The notes beneath the pieces are model-generated. The model was not told where the DNA came from. It saw nothing but the letters and a program-made list of their open reading frames with translations, and did not search any database. From positions 186,001-250,000 of the forward strand of contig NZ_QLZD01000033.1 of the NCBI RefSeq assembly GCF_008636115.1: DNA of 64,000 nucleotides. The letters run 5' to 3'. Source of the stretch: Candidatus Tokpelaia sp. GTDB taxonomy: Bacteria; Pseudomonadota; Alphaproteobacteria; Rhizobiales; Rhizobiaceae. The position numbers and the translations under genes are program-made. This document shows positions 44,233 through 52,764 of this stretch, piece by piece (the first letter of the stretch is position 1; every line of letters starts with the position of its first letter).

Positions 44233-45393
44233 TCATCGCGCAGTATCAGGCAATAATAATGACCGACTATCTTCGCGCAGATAATCCGGAGAAAGATCGG
44301 CAATCGAGGTGCAGCCGATCTGGGCCAGAATATTGTCAATTTCCCGGCAAAGAATCTGCAGCACATCTGCCGCGCCGGCCCGACCTCGAGCAGCTAATCC
44401 ATAGAGCACGGCATGACCGATCAGCACAGCATCAGCTCCCAATGCCAAGGCTTTGACTATGTCGGATCCGCGCCGAAAACCGCTATCAATCAAAATAGGC
44501 TGGGAAATTTTGCTGCGAGTCTCGGCCAATACCTGCATAGGCGAAATAGCAAAATCATTCTGACGGCCGGTATGATTGGACAAAATCACGCCATCGGCAC
44601 CTTCACCAATAGCCCGCACCGCATCTTCGGCACGCAATATACCTTTAACCAGCAATTCACGCGGCCATAATTTGCGCAACCAACGCAGCGCTTTCCAATC
44701 AAAGGTAGCGTCCATCTGCCGGCTCATTACGGCCGCCTGGCTTTGCGTATCATGGGCATCGGCGCTAACAAAATTACCCAGAGTCGGCATACCGTGAATG
44801 AGGAAGCCCATACTCCAGGCCGGGTGTTTAATGCCATCGAGCAGCAGGCTGGGAGTGTATTTTACCGGCAGACCAAAATTATTGCGCGCATCGCGCTCAC
44901 GATTGCCGTTAACTGCCACATCAGTGGTCAGCACTAATCGAGAATACCCCGCCGCCAAAGCACGCGCGACCAGTTTCTCAGCAATAGCGCGACTCATCAC
45001 ATAAAGCTGAAACCATTTATCGCCTTTGGTTCGCCCGGCTACTTCCTCAATAGAACTACTCGAAGCCGTCGACAACAAAAAAGGTATCCCCGCCTGCTCG
45101 GCAGCCTGCGCCAGGGCAATATCGCCATTGTGCCAGAGCACCCCGTTCATTCCGGTCGGGGCAATCAGGATAGGCGCGGCTTGCTTGCGACCAAATAATT
45201 TGATAGAAATATCACGCTTGCTAATATTGGTGAAACGATGCGGGCTAAAAAACAGCCGCTCAAAAACCGCTCTATTATGCGCCAGCCCCTTTTCGTCATC
45301 GACCCCGCCTTCAAGAAAGTCGAATATTATATGCGGCAGACGTCGCCGTGCCAATTTGCGATAATCAAACACATCTAGCGGCTTAGATGACAT
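44233..45393 (-). CDS. mdlB: (S)-mandelate dehydrogenase-like FMN alpha-hydroxyacid dehydrogenase
   Basis: 386 residues. FMN enzymes of this family oxidise 2-hydroxyacids to 2-ketoacids. The catalytic residues fall at the positions I recall for Pseudomonas putida MdlB: Gly81, Arg165 (VNGNR), His274 and Arg277 in LSNHTGRQ. The membrane-binding insert is recognisable at HPAWSMGFLIHGMPTLGNFV, and FAISPMQVLAE, LIDSGFRRGSDIVKALALG and IGCTSIADLSPDYL are nearly the MdlB wording. The one unusual change is HTGRQ for the near-universal HGGRQ. Electrons would go to the quinone pool. Starts directly after the stop of the 25-residue peptide gene. Confidence 0.85.
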   Translation of the reverse strand: MSSKPLDVFDYRKLARRRLPHIIFDFLEGGVDDEKGLAHNRAVFERLFFSPHRFTNISKRDISIKLFGRKQAAPILIAPTGMNGVLWHNGDIALAQAAEQAGIPFLLSTASSSSIEEVAGRTKGDKWFQLYVMSRAIAEKLVARALAAGYSRLVLTTDVAVNGNRERDARNNFGLPVKYTPSLLLDGIKHPAWSMGFLIHGMPTLGNFVSADAHDTQSQAAVMSRQMDATFDWKALRWLRKLWPRELLVKGILRAEDAVRAIGEGADGVILSNHTGRQNDFAISPMQVLAETRSKISQPILIDSGFRRGSDIVKALALGADAVLIGHAVLYGLAARGRAGAADVLQILCREIDNILAQIGCTSIADLSPDYLREDSRSLLLPDTAR

Positions 45394-45471
45394 TCATACC
45401 ACCCTGCGGATAAAACCCGCCTCGCCCGCTCTATAAGCGGCCATAGAAAGTTCGTATCTTTTGCTTCTCAT
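45394..45471 (-). CDS. 25-residue peptide directly upstream of mdlB-like gene
   Basis: A short frame beginning MRSKRYELSMAAYRAG and ending GFIRRVV. AAGGAG at 45478-45483 lies six bases before its ATG, the best ribosome-binding site in this operon, and its TGA is immediately followed by the ATG of the next gene. The peptide is basic (six Arg/Lys) with no Cys and no signal peptide. I do not recognise it. It could be a leader peptide that couples translation, a small functional protein, or a peptide-cofactor precursor; only the first is supported by the layout. Confidence 0.55.
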   Translation of the reverse strand: MRSKRYELSMAAYRAGEAGFIRRVV

Positions 45472-45964
45472 GAAATACTCCTTAATAAACAGCCGCCCAA
45501 ATATTGAGGAATTCATTAAACGAACCAATGAATACCGATTTCAGCAATTCGGTAAGAAATATAATCCCGACATCACCTCCGCACCGCCCGGCGAGGGTTT
45601 CTGTCCCGAAAACATCAAACCGAAAGAGCGTGAGACTACAAAATAAACCCGGAAATAGCTTCCCAGTTGGGACAGTAATATGATACCCTGTTAAGGGTAA
45701 AATTGCAAGAGCCGGAAATCAAAAAAGAACATCAGAACAGAAGCGGCCATTTTTTCAGGCCTGAGCCGACTGATCATGCCGAATCCGGCGAAACTTTGCT
45801 TTTGCCCTTTATGCCGAAATTTGCGGAATTTGGCAAAATTATCTGCTATATTCAGCCCCGATAACGCCGGAACAGGGGCAATGTCACAGCCGGCGGCAGC
45901 GCGCGCGCCCCGCGTCTTTTTGACTGCAATAATGATAAAAGCACAATAATATCGGATTACGATA
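45472..45964. other. Divergent intergenic region between the oxidation operon and uvrC
   Basis: About 490 bp that must carry the promoters of both units. A plus-strand frame from 45470 of 58 codons (MKYSLINSRPNIEEF...) lacks a ribosome-binding site and runs antisense to the peptide gene, so I do not count it. TACCCTGTTAAGGGTA at 45683-45698 is a small perfect inverted repeat of unknown meaning. Confidence 0.5.
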
Positions 45965-48049
45965 ATGCAGCGTGAAAATGATAAATCGCCTTTAATTATG
46001 CCGCATAGAACGGCAGCAGCCAGTAGGCAGGACGACCGACCCATTGTGCAGGGCAAATTGGCTGTAGCGGCCGCTATGGCGTGGGAAAAGGCCGCTTTTT
46101 CCACTCTGCCGGAGAATAATGAGGCTGCCGGTAAAAGCGATAAGGCTGAGTTGCGCGGTGTTGCTTTGATTGCCGCTTTATTAAAAAATCTGCCGAATAA
46201 ACCGGGCGTTTATCGTATGCTGAACACAAAAGGCGATGTGCTTTATGTCGGCAAAGCGCGCAATTTGCGAAAACGAGTGGCCAATTATACCAGGCCGGAA
46301 AAAAATACCGCCCGCATTGCGCGCATGATTCATTTAACCGCCAATATGGAATTTATCGTTACGCGCTCAGAGACAGAGGCATTATTGCTGGAGGCCAATC
46401 TTATCAAGCATTTGGCGCCGCGCTTTAATGTTTTGCTACGCGATGACAAATCTTTTCCCTATATTTTTATCGGCGGCAATATATGGGCACCGGGCCTGTT
46501 TAAACATAGAGGGGCGCGCACTAAAAAAGGAGAATATTTCGGCCCTTTTGCCGCCGCCGGGGCAGTAAATCGCACAATTTCCAGCCTGCAGCGCGCATTT
46601 TTATTGCGCAGTTGCACTGATAATGTGTTTGAATTGCGCACCCGCCCCTGTTTGCTCTATCAAATAAAACGCTGTTCTGCCCCCTGCACCGGGCTTATCA
46701 GCCGGCAGGATTATCTCAATCTCACAGATCAGGCCAAAAAATTTCTGTCGGGCAAGAGTAATGCGGTTAAAGACAATATAGCGCATGTGATGATGCAGGC
46801 CTCAGACGCTATGGATTTTGAACAGGCGGCCGCTTATCGCGACAGGCTGGCGGCGCTGGCGCAGGTGCAGGCCTATCAGGGTATTCACTTGCAACATACT
46901 GAAGAAGCAGATGTTTTTGCCCTTTATCAAAAAGGCGGGCTGACATCAGTGCAGGTATTTTTCTTCCGCAGCGGCCAGAATTGGGGTAATCACGCTTATT
47001 TTCCTGCTGCTGCCGCCGATATGGCTGCCGGTGAAATTTTGACAGCTTTTTTAATGCAGTTTTATAATAATAAGCCGATTCCGCGCCTTATTTTATTATC
47101 CCATGCCGCAGAAGACCATAATGTGCTGGAAGCAGCTTTATCGCTGAAGAATAATCGTAAGACTTATATTATTGTGCCGCAGCGCGGTGAAAAAAAAGAG
47201 CTGGTAACATATGCCGAGGCCAATGCGCGCGAAGCTTTGGAGCGCAAACTGGCGCAGACAGCGTCACAAACCCGGCTTTTGCAGGCTTTTGCAACAATAT
47301 TTAACCTTAATTCCGTGCCGCAGCGAATAGAGGTTTATGATAATTCTCATATTATGGGGACAAATGCTGTCGGCGCCATGATTGTTGCCGGCAAAGACGG
47401 TTTTATCAAAAACCAGTATCGTAAATTTAATATTCGCTCCACTACCCTTACCCCGGGCGATGATTATGCCATGATGCGCGAAGTGATGGAACGGCGTTTT
47501 TCCCGCCTGATAAAAGAGCAAAAATTGCCGCCGGCAGAGCATGCAAAAGCGGAACAGGCAGAGCATGCAAAAACAGAAGAGGATAAAGAGGATTTTCCTG
47601 CCTGGCCGGATATTTTGCTGATTGACGGCGGCTCAGGGCAAACAAAAATTGTCCGTCAGGTTTTGGAAGAATTGCAAATTGCCCATTTGGTGACCATTAT
47701 CGGCATTGCCAAAGGGGTTGATCGCAATGCCGGGCGCGAACGCTTTTTTATGAAGGGGCGGCCTGAGTTTTCATTGCCGCCGCGGGATCCTGTTCTATAT
47801 TTTATCCAGCGTTTGCGCGATGAAGCACATCGTTTTGCCATTGGCTCGCATCGGATACGCCGCAAAAAAGATATGATAAAAAGCCCGCTTGATGATATTG
47901 AGGGCATAGGCGCCGCGCGCAAAAGAGCGCTGCTAAAGCATTTCGGCACGGCCAGGGCAGTAGCGCGCGCCGCGATTGAAGATTTGCTACAGGTCAAGGG
48001 CATTTCTCAATCTGTAGCGCAAACAGTTTATGCCTATTTTAACGAATAA
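45965..48049 (+). CDS. uvrC: Excinuclease ABC subunit C
   Basis: Makes both incisions in nucleotide excision repair. 694 residues from ATG 45965; the first 60 residues are poorly conserved and the family starts clearly at [16 protein letters not shown], the GIY-YIG domain ([14 protein letters not shown]). The UvrB-binding region is at [15 protein letters not shown], the RNase H-like nuclease has DNSHIMG and LLIDGGSGQ, and the tail has a helix-hairpin-helix ([17 protein letters not shown]). A 24-bp tandem duplication sits in the linker at about residue 525. The right copy of the 17-bp repeat lies in the variable N-terminus. Confidence 0.95.
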   Translation: MQRENDKSPLIMPHRTAAASRQDDRPIVQGKLAVAAAMAWEKAAFSTLPENNEAAGKSDKAELRGVALIAALLKNLPNKPGVYRMLNTKGDVLYVGKARNLRKRVANYTRPEKNTARIARMIHLTANMEFIVTRSETEALLLEANLIKHLAPRFNVLLRDDKSFPYIFIGGNIWAPGLFKHRGARTKKGEYFGPFAAAGAVNRTISSLQRAFLLRSCTDNVFELRTRPCLLYQIKRCSAPCTGLISRQDYLNLTDQAKKFLSGKSNAVKDNIAHVMMQASDAMDFEQAAAYRDRLAALAQVQAYQGIHLQHTEEADVFALYQKGGLTSVQVFFFRSGQNWGNHAYFPAAAADMAAGEILTAFLMQFYNNKPIPRLILLSHAAEDHNVLEAALSLKNNRKTYIIVPQRGEKKELVTYAEANAREALERKLAQTASQTRLLQAFATIFNLNSVPQRIEVYDNSHIMGTNAVGAMIVAGKDGFIKNQYRKFNIRSTTLTPGDDYAMMREVMERRFSRLIKEQKLPPAEHAKAEQAEHAKTEEDKEDFPAWPDILLIDGGSGQTKIVRQVLEELQIAHLVTIIGIAKGVDRNAGRERFFMKGRPEFSLPPRDPVLYFIQRLRDEAHRFAIGSHRIRRKKDMIKSPLDDIEGIGAARKRALLKHFGTARAVARAAIEDLLQVKGISQSVAQTVYAYFNE
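46035..46051 (+). repeat. 17-bp direct repeat, right copy (inside uvrC)
   Basis: ACCGACCCATTGTGCAG, identical to bases 40785-40801. Here it is in the uvrC reading frame and encodes DRPIVQ in the poorly conserved N-terminal extension. Distance between copies is 5250 bp. Confidence 0.6.
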
Positions 48050-48264
48050 GATTTTCTTCATACTTGTATAAAAGAAGGAAAACAGGATAATATGGCGCGC
48101 GAAACCGGCAAATTCTGCTAAAGATTCTGCTGTAAAATCTCACGGAAAGGCAGCTCCGGCAATGGGCGGTGCAGCCGCTGTGCGTTAATGGTAAAAGCGT
48201 ATTCCGGTAAATCCGGGGCAAAACCGGCTTTGTATTTTCTTTTGACATTTGGCAGAATAACAGC

Positions 48265-48837
48265 ATGAAACAACATAAATTATCGCTTCCCAATATTTTG
48301 ACCTATGGGCGTATTCTGGCTGTGCCTTTGCTGGTTCTGTGTTTTTTTGTCAACGGCCATTTCAGCTCCAGCTTTGCTGCCCGCTGGTGGGCTTTTGCTA
48401 TTTTTTTTATTGCCAGCGTCAGTGATTTTTTTGACGGCTATCTGGCGCGTATCTGGCACCAGACTTCCGATTTCGGCCGTATGCTTGATCCGATTGCCGA
48501 TAAATTGCTGGTTTCGGCCTGCTTATTGCTGCTGGCGGCAGACGGCACAATCGCCGGCTGGACCTTATGGGCCGCCATAATTATTTTATGCCGTGAAATT
48601 CTGGTTTCGGGCCTGCGGGAATATTTGGCCGAGCTTAAAGTCAGCGTTCCCGTTTCCCGTCTGGCGAAATGGAAAACCGCCTTGCAGCTGGCGGCGCTCA
48701 GCCTGCTGCTTATCGGCCCGGCGGGGAATGCCCATCTCACTGATACAGGTTGCATTTTGCTATGGATTGCCGCTATTTTAACCCTGATAACCGGCTGGGA
48801 TTATTTTCGCGCCGGGCTGAAGCATGTTATTAACTGA
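48265..48837 (+). CDS. pgsA: CDP-diacylglycerol-glycerol-3-phosphate 3-phosphatidyltransferase
   Basis: Makes phosphatidylglycerol phosphate at the inner membrane. 190 residues with several membrane segments. The CDP-alcohol phosphotransferase motif DG-x2-AR-x8-G-x3-D-x3-D is seen as FDGYLARIWHQTSDFGRMLD followed by PIADK. N-terminal LPNILTYGRILAVPLL is also typical. Follows uvrC by 215 bp, the order common in Rhizobiales. Confidence 0.95.
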   Translation: MKQHKLSLPNILTYGRILAVPLLVLCFFVNGHFSSSFAARWWAFAIFFIASVSDFFDGYLARIWHQTSDFGRMLDPIADKLLVSACLLLLAADGTIAGWTLWAAIIILCREILVSGLREYLAELKVSVPVSRLAKWKTALQLAALSLLLIGPAGNAHLTDTGCILLWIAAILTLITGWDYFRAGLKHVIN

Positions 48838-48871
48838 GGGCAGATGGTAAACTGTAATCAGGTATTTGTTG

Positions 48872-49774
48872 ATGTATAAAAATTTTGTAAGAATTATGCT
48901 GTTTGCCTGTCTGATTATTCTTACGGCAGCCAATATATTTTATTATATGCAGCATAAAGGCTTTTTTGCCGATAGACAGAGTCCGGCTCAAAACAGCGCT
49001 GCGGCCGGGATAAAGATAAAACCGGCGGAAAAACAGCCCGCCGCTGCTTTATCTGAACAGATTCACGGCCAGGTTATTTATGATGCGCGCAGCGCTTTGA
49101 CCCCGCAGGCTGTTCTTGATGTCAAGCTGACAGCAGATGACCCTGCCGGGCAGCAAAGTGCCGTTATCATAGCCGAAACCCGGCAGCAATTACTTGGCCG
49201 TTCGCCGCTTGACTGGAAATTGCCTGTTGCCTTAAGCGCGCTTGACGCACAAAAATCTTATAGCCTGCAGGCAAAAATCAGTGGCGGCGATACTTTATTA
49301 TTTGTCAATACGGCGCCTCTGCCGGTTGATCGCAACCGTGCCGCCTATATTATGCGCCTGGAAAAACTGGATAATGGCAGCGGTGATAAGGCCGATACAG
49401 GCAGCTTTATCGGCCAAAACTGGCTGGCAGAAATCCTTTTGGGCAAAACGGTTGAGGCCAGTTCGGAAATCAGTCTTTATATTGATACGACTGCCAGAAC
49501 TGATCCGGCAGAAAATGTCAAACGCTACCCTGTCAGCGGATCCGGCGGTTGTAACCGCTATATGGGCAGCGCCGTCATTGATGAGACCAATAAAATGCTG
49601 CGCTTTTCACCGCTCACCGCCACTTTTATTGCTTGCGCCCCTGATATTGCCCGGCAGGAGGCTGATTTTATCGCCGCTATGGACAAAGTGCGCGGCTATA
49701 AATTTGACCAAACAGGCGCGTTTTATTTACTTGATGAAGCGCAGCGCCCCCTCGCCCGCTTTACTCTGCATTAA
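48872..49774 (+). CDS. Envelope protein with YbaY-like and META domains
   Basis: 300 residues from ATG 48872. One membrane or signal segment at about 8-27 (IMLFACLIILTAANIFYY) without a lipobox Cys, then a linker, a YbaY-type domain (HGQVIYDARSALTPQAVLDV to DTLLFV), and a C-terminal META/HslJ domain (YPVSGSGGCNRYMGS, LTATFIACAPDIARQEADF). META proteins are envelope proteins tied to stress and antibiotic tolerance; no biochemical role is known. In relatives moaD and moaE usually sit here after pgsA. Confidence 0.78.
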   Translation: MYKNFVRIMLFACLIILTAANIFYYMQHKGFFADRQSPAQNSAAAGIKIKPAEKQPAAALSEQIHGQVIYDARSALTPQAVLDVKLTADDPAGQQSAVIIAETRQQLLGRSPLDWKLPVALSALDAQKSYSLQAKISGGDTLLFVNTAPLPVDRNRAAYIMRLEKLDNGSGDKADTGSFIGQNWLAEILLGKTVEASSEISLYIDTTARTDPAENVKRYPVSGSGGCNRYMGSAVIDETNKMLRFSPLTATFIACAPDIARQEADFIAAMDKVRGYKFDQTGAFYLLDEAQRPLARFTLH

Positions 49775-49792
49775 ATCGCCCCGCCCGGCCAA

Positions 49793-50215
49793 TCAGCCGG
49801 TAATTTCTGATCCGGAAAACCAGTAAGCCATTTCCTGAGCGGCAGTCGCGGCCGCATCTGAACCGTGAATAGAATTTTCGCCTAAGGAGAGAGCAAATTT
49901 TTTGCGGATTGTGCCGGCTTTTGCCTCTGCAGGATTAGTGGCTCCCATAATATCGCGATTACGGGCAATGGCATTTTCCCCTTCCAGAATTTGCACAATA
50001 ACCGGGCCGGAAGACATAAATTCTGTCAATTCGGCAAAAAACGGCCGCTCTTTATGCACGGCATAAAATTCTTCTGCCTGGCTTTTGCTCATATGGACGC
50101 GTTTGCAGGCAATAATTCGCAAACCTGCTTCTTCCAGCATAGTGGTAATTGCTCCGGTTATATTGCGCCGCACGGCATCGGGTTTGATCATGGAAAAACT
50201 GCGTTCTATAGCCAT
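49793..50215 (-). CDS. ndk: Nucleoside diphosphate kinase
   Basis: Equalises nucleoside triphosphate pools. 140 residues, normal length. [18 protein letters not shown] at the start, and the phosphorylated His in ENSIHGSDA at about residue 117. Convergent with the META protein gene (ends 18 bp apart) and divergent from the ABC-F gene. Confidence 0.97.
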   Translation of the reverse strand: MAIERSFSMIKPDAVRRNITGAITTMLEEAGLRIIACKRVHMSKSQAEEFYAVHKERPFFAELTEFMSSGPVIVQILEGENAIARNRDIMGATNPAEAKAGTIRKKFALSLGENSIHGSDAAATAAQEMAYWFSGSEITG

Positions 50216-50393
50216 TATATCCTCTTATCGCCAAATATTTTGCCGTGATTTCCGCTTGCAGCAAGCTATTCAATCAGGCCGCTTTATTTAAATAAAGCTT
50301 ATAGGCGCATTAAAAACGCTTGCCAAGGGCGGGCGGCTGTTTTAGCGCCCCCGCCTCTTGCAATTTCTGCTTTTTTCCGCCTAAAATCCGGCC

Positions 50394-52322
50394 ATGCTTA
50401 TTTTAGATAATATTTCTATCCGTCTGGCCGGGCGCCTGTTACTTGATCATAGTTCAGTTGCTTTGCCGGAAAACGGCAAAATCGGCTTTGTCGGCCGTAA
50501 CGGCGCCGGCAAATCTACCCTGTTTCGCGCGCTTATGGGAGATTTGACCCTGGAGACCGGCACTATTATCATGCCGGCAGGGCTTCGTATCGGCCAGGTA
50601 GCGCAGGAAGTGCCGGGCAGTAATGACAGGCTGATTGATATTGTGCTGGCGGCCGATAAAGAGCGCGCAGCCTTGCTGGCCGAAGCAGAAACAGTGCGGG
50701 ATCCTATGCGTCTGGCAGAGATTCATATGCACCTGGCCGATAAAAATGCCTATGCCGCCCCTGCCCGCGCCGGCGCTATTCTCCACGGGCTGGGTTTTAA
50801 TGCCGAAGCGCAGCAGCAATCGGCAGCGCAATTTTCAGGCGGCTGGCGCATGCGTGTGGCTTTGGCAGCCATGCTGTTTGCCGAGCCGGATTTGCTGCTG
50901 CTGGACGAACCGACCAATTATCTGGATATTGAAGGGGTTTTATGGCTGACAGATTATATTAAGCGCTATCCGCATCTTGCCCTTATTATCAGCCATGATC
51001 GCGATTTGCTCAACCGATCTGTTGACGCTATTTTGCATTTGGACAGGCAGAAACTGCATTTCTGGCAAGGCAATTATGATTCTTTTGCCCGCCAAAGGGT
51101 AGAAAAAATGGCACTGCAGCAAAAACAGGCGGCCGGACAGGAGGCCAAACGCCGGCATATGGAGGCTTTTGTCACCCGTTTCCGCGCCAAGGCGACCAAA
51201 GCGAAACAGGCGCAATCGCGCCTGAAAATGCTGGAAAAAATGCAATTTGTCACTATTTGGCGTGATGAACAGGTTGAACCCTTCCGCTTTCCCCATGCAG
51301 TCAAAGCCGTAGCCTCTCCTATTATTCATTTGACCAATATCAGCCTCGGTTATCAGCCGGATAAACCGGTTTTGCAAAATTTGAATCTGCGCATTGACAA
51401 GCAAGATCGCATTGCCCTTTTGGGAGCCAATGGCAATGGCAAATCCACTTTTGCCAGATTTTTGGCCGGACGGTTAAAACCGCAAACAGGCACAGCCGTT
51501 TTTGCCCCTGATTTAAAAATTGCCTTTTTTGCCCAGCATCAGATGGACGATCTTTACCCGGAAGAGACAGCGATAGAACATTTTCGCCGCTTATTACCGC
51601 AAGAGCCCGAGGCAAAATTGCGGGCGCGCATAGCACGCACCGGCCTGTCGACGGAAAAAATGCAAACAAAAGCAAAAAATCTCTCCGGCGGGGAAAAAGC
51701 AAGGCTGCTTATGGGGCTGGCTGTGTATGATGCCCCGCATTTATTGATTCTGGACGAGCCGACCAATCATTTGGATATAGATAGCCGTGAAGAATTGATA
51801 GAAGCATTAAATAATTTTGACGGTGCCATTATAGTGATCAGCCATGATCGCTATTTGATTGAAGCCGGGATTGACCGTTTATGGCAAGCGGCAGAAGGCG
51901 GCATTACCCCTTATGACGGCGATATGGCTCATTATGCCGCCAATATTCTGGCCGAGAGCCGGCGTAAAAATAAAGATAAAAAGCTGCCTGCCGGGCAAAT
52001 AGCGCCGCAGACAGCTTCAGCGCAAATCCGGGCCATAAAACGGGAGCAAACTGCTTTACTGCGCAAAAAAATAAACCGGATAGAGGATTTGCTGCATCGG
52101 CAGCAACAGGCCTTGCAGCATTTGAATGATGAATTGGCACGGCCTGAATTCTATCAGCAGCCCAATAACAGGCTGGCAGAAAAAACCGCCTTGCATGCAG
52201 CCTTGACACAAAAACTGCAGCAGCAGGAAGCCGAATGGCTGAGTTTGCAGGAAGAGCTGGATAAAGCCGAACAAAATCAGCCGGCAGCAAGCGGGGCGGC
52301 AGCACGCCGCTTACAGCAGTAG
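50394..52322 (+). CDS. ABC-F family ATPase (Uup/YheS-like)
   Basis: 642 residues with two ATP-binding cassettes and no membrane segments. First Walker A GRNGAGKST and signature FSGGWRMRVAL; second GANGNGKST and LSGGEKARLLMG. Both Walker B motifs read LLDEPTNYLD/ILDEPTNHLD. The P-site tRNA-interaction linker is at RRHMEAFVTRFRAKATKAKQ, and a coiled C-terminal extension follows from about residue 540. ABC-F proteins act on the ribosome; this layout is closest to YheS. Its last 12 bases overlap the convergent small membrane gene. Confidence 0.92.
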   Translation: MLILDNISIRLAGRLLLDHSSVALPENGKIGFVGRNGAGKSTLFRALMGDLTLETGTIIMPAGLRIGQVAQEVPGSNDRLIDIVLAADKERAALLAEAETVRDPMRLAEIHMHLADKNAYAAPARAGAILHGLGFNAEAQQQSAAQFSGGWRMRVALAAMLFAEPDLLLLDEPTNYLDIEGVLWLTDYIKRYPHLALIISHDRDLLNRSVDAILHLDRQKLHFWQGNYDSFARQRVEKMALQQKQAAGQEAKRRHMEAFVTRFRAKATKAKQAQSRLKMLEKMQFVTIWRDEQVEPFRFPHAVKAVASPIIHLTNISLGYQPDKPVLQNLNLRIDKQDRIALLGANGNGKSTFARFLAGRLKPQTGTAVFAPDLKIAFFAQHQMDDLYPEETAIEHFRRLLPQEPEAKLRARIARTGLSTEKMQTKAKNLSGGEKARLLMGLAVYDAPHLLILDEPTNHLDIDSREELIEALNNFDGAIIVISHDRYLIEAGIDRLWQAAEGGITPYDGDMAHYAANILAESRRKNKDKKLPAGQIAPQTASAQIRAIKREQTALLRKKINRIEDLLHRQQQALQHLNDELARPEFYQQPNNRLAEKTALHAALTQKLQQQEAEWLSLQEELDKAEQNQPAASGAAARRLQQ

Positions 52323-52577
52323 CACTAATAAATTTATAATAATTATCCCCCACAGGCACAGGCAGAAAAAACGCGGCGATAAATGCTGCCGCGCCTGCCA
52401 TAAAAGCAGGCAGTAAAGCAAAGTGAAAACGAAAAAAATACTATCGGCTATTACCGCTATCTGCCCTGTGCCAAAGAGCAGCGACAGGCTGTGCGTGCGC
52501 CCCAGCAGGCCGGTTGTTGTCATGGCCGATAAAACAGCCGCTATTATCAGCGGCAGATGAATCCCGATATAGTGCAT
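52311..52577 (-). CDS. Small membrane protein, three predicted membrane segments
   Basis: 88 residues, mostly hydrophobic: IHLPLIIAAVLSAMTTTGLL, then FFVFTLLYCLLLW, then LCLWGIIIINLLVLLL. No family recognised. It is 13 bp after another small membrane gene and that one three bases after holC, so the three look like an operon. It overlaps the end of the convergent ABC-F gene. Confidence 0.6.
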   Translation of the reverse strand: MHYIGIHLPLIIAAVLSAMTTTGLLGRTHSLSLLFGTGQIAVIADSIFFVFTLLYCLLLWQARQHLSPRFFCLCLWGIIIINLLVLLL

Positions 52578-52590
52578 AATTCCGCTCTAT

Positions 52591-52761
52591 TTATTCTGAC
52601 GGCTTATTGGGGCGGCAACTGCGCCAAAAGGCAAAAATCGCCAGCGCCAAAATCAGGCAAAACAGCCAGCGGCCGCCGCTTTTATCGGCCGCCAGCAGGC
52701 TTTGCGGATAAAGCAAACCCCAAACAGCAATGAGAGCAAGAATAATCGGCGCAAGACGCAT
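52591..52761 (-). CDS. 56-residue membrane protein between holC and the 88-residue gene
   Basis: Starts MRLAPIILALIAVWGLLYPQ and ends FWRSCRPNKPSE, with two membrane segments around a short polar turn (AADKSGGR). ATG at 52761 is three bases after the holC stop, so translation is probably coupled. Too short for many annotation thresholds. I believe similar small proteins follow holC in other Rhizobiales, but cannot confirm it. Function unknown. Confidence 0.6.
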   Translation of the reverse strand: MRLAPIILALIAVWGLLYPQSLLAADKSGGRWLFCLILALAIFAFWRSCRPNKPSE

Positions 52762-52764
52762 GAT

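Noticed and set aside
45394-45471. Mycofactocin or PQQ precursor peptide
   Set aside because: No C-terminal Val-Tyr, no Glu/Tyr pair as in PqqA, and no radical SAM or chaperone gene nearby.
45470-45646. 58-codon plus-strand frame (MKYSLINSRPNIEEF...)
   Set aside because: No ribosome-binding site, antisense to the 25-residue peptide gene and its promoter, no recognised family. Kept only as part of the intergenic note.
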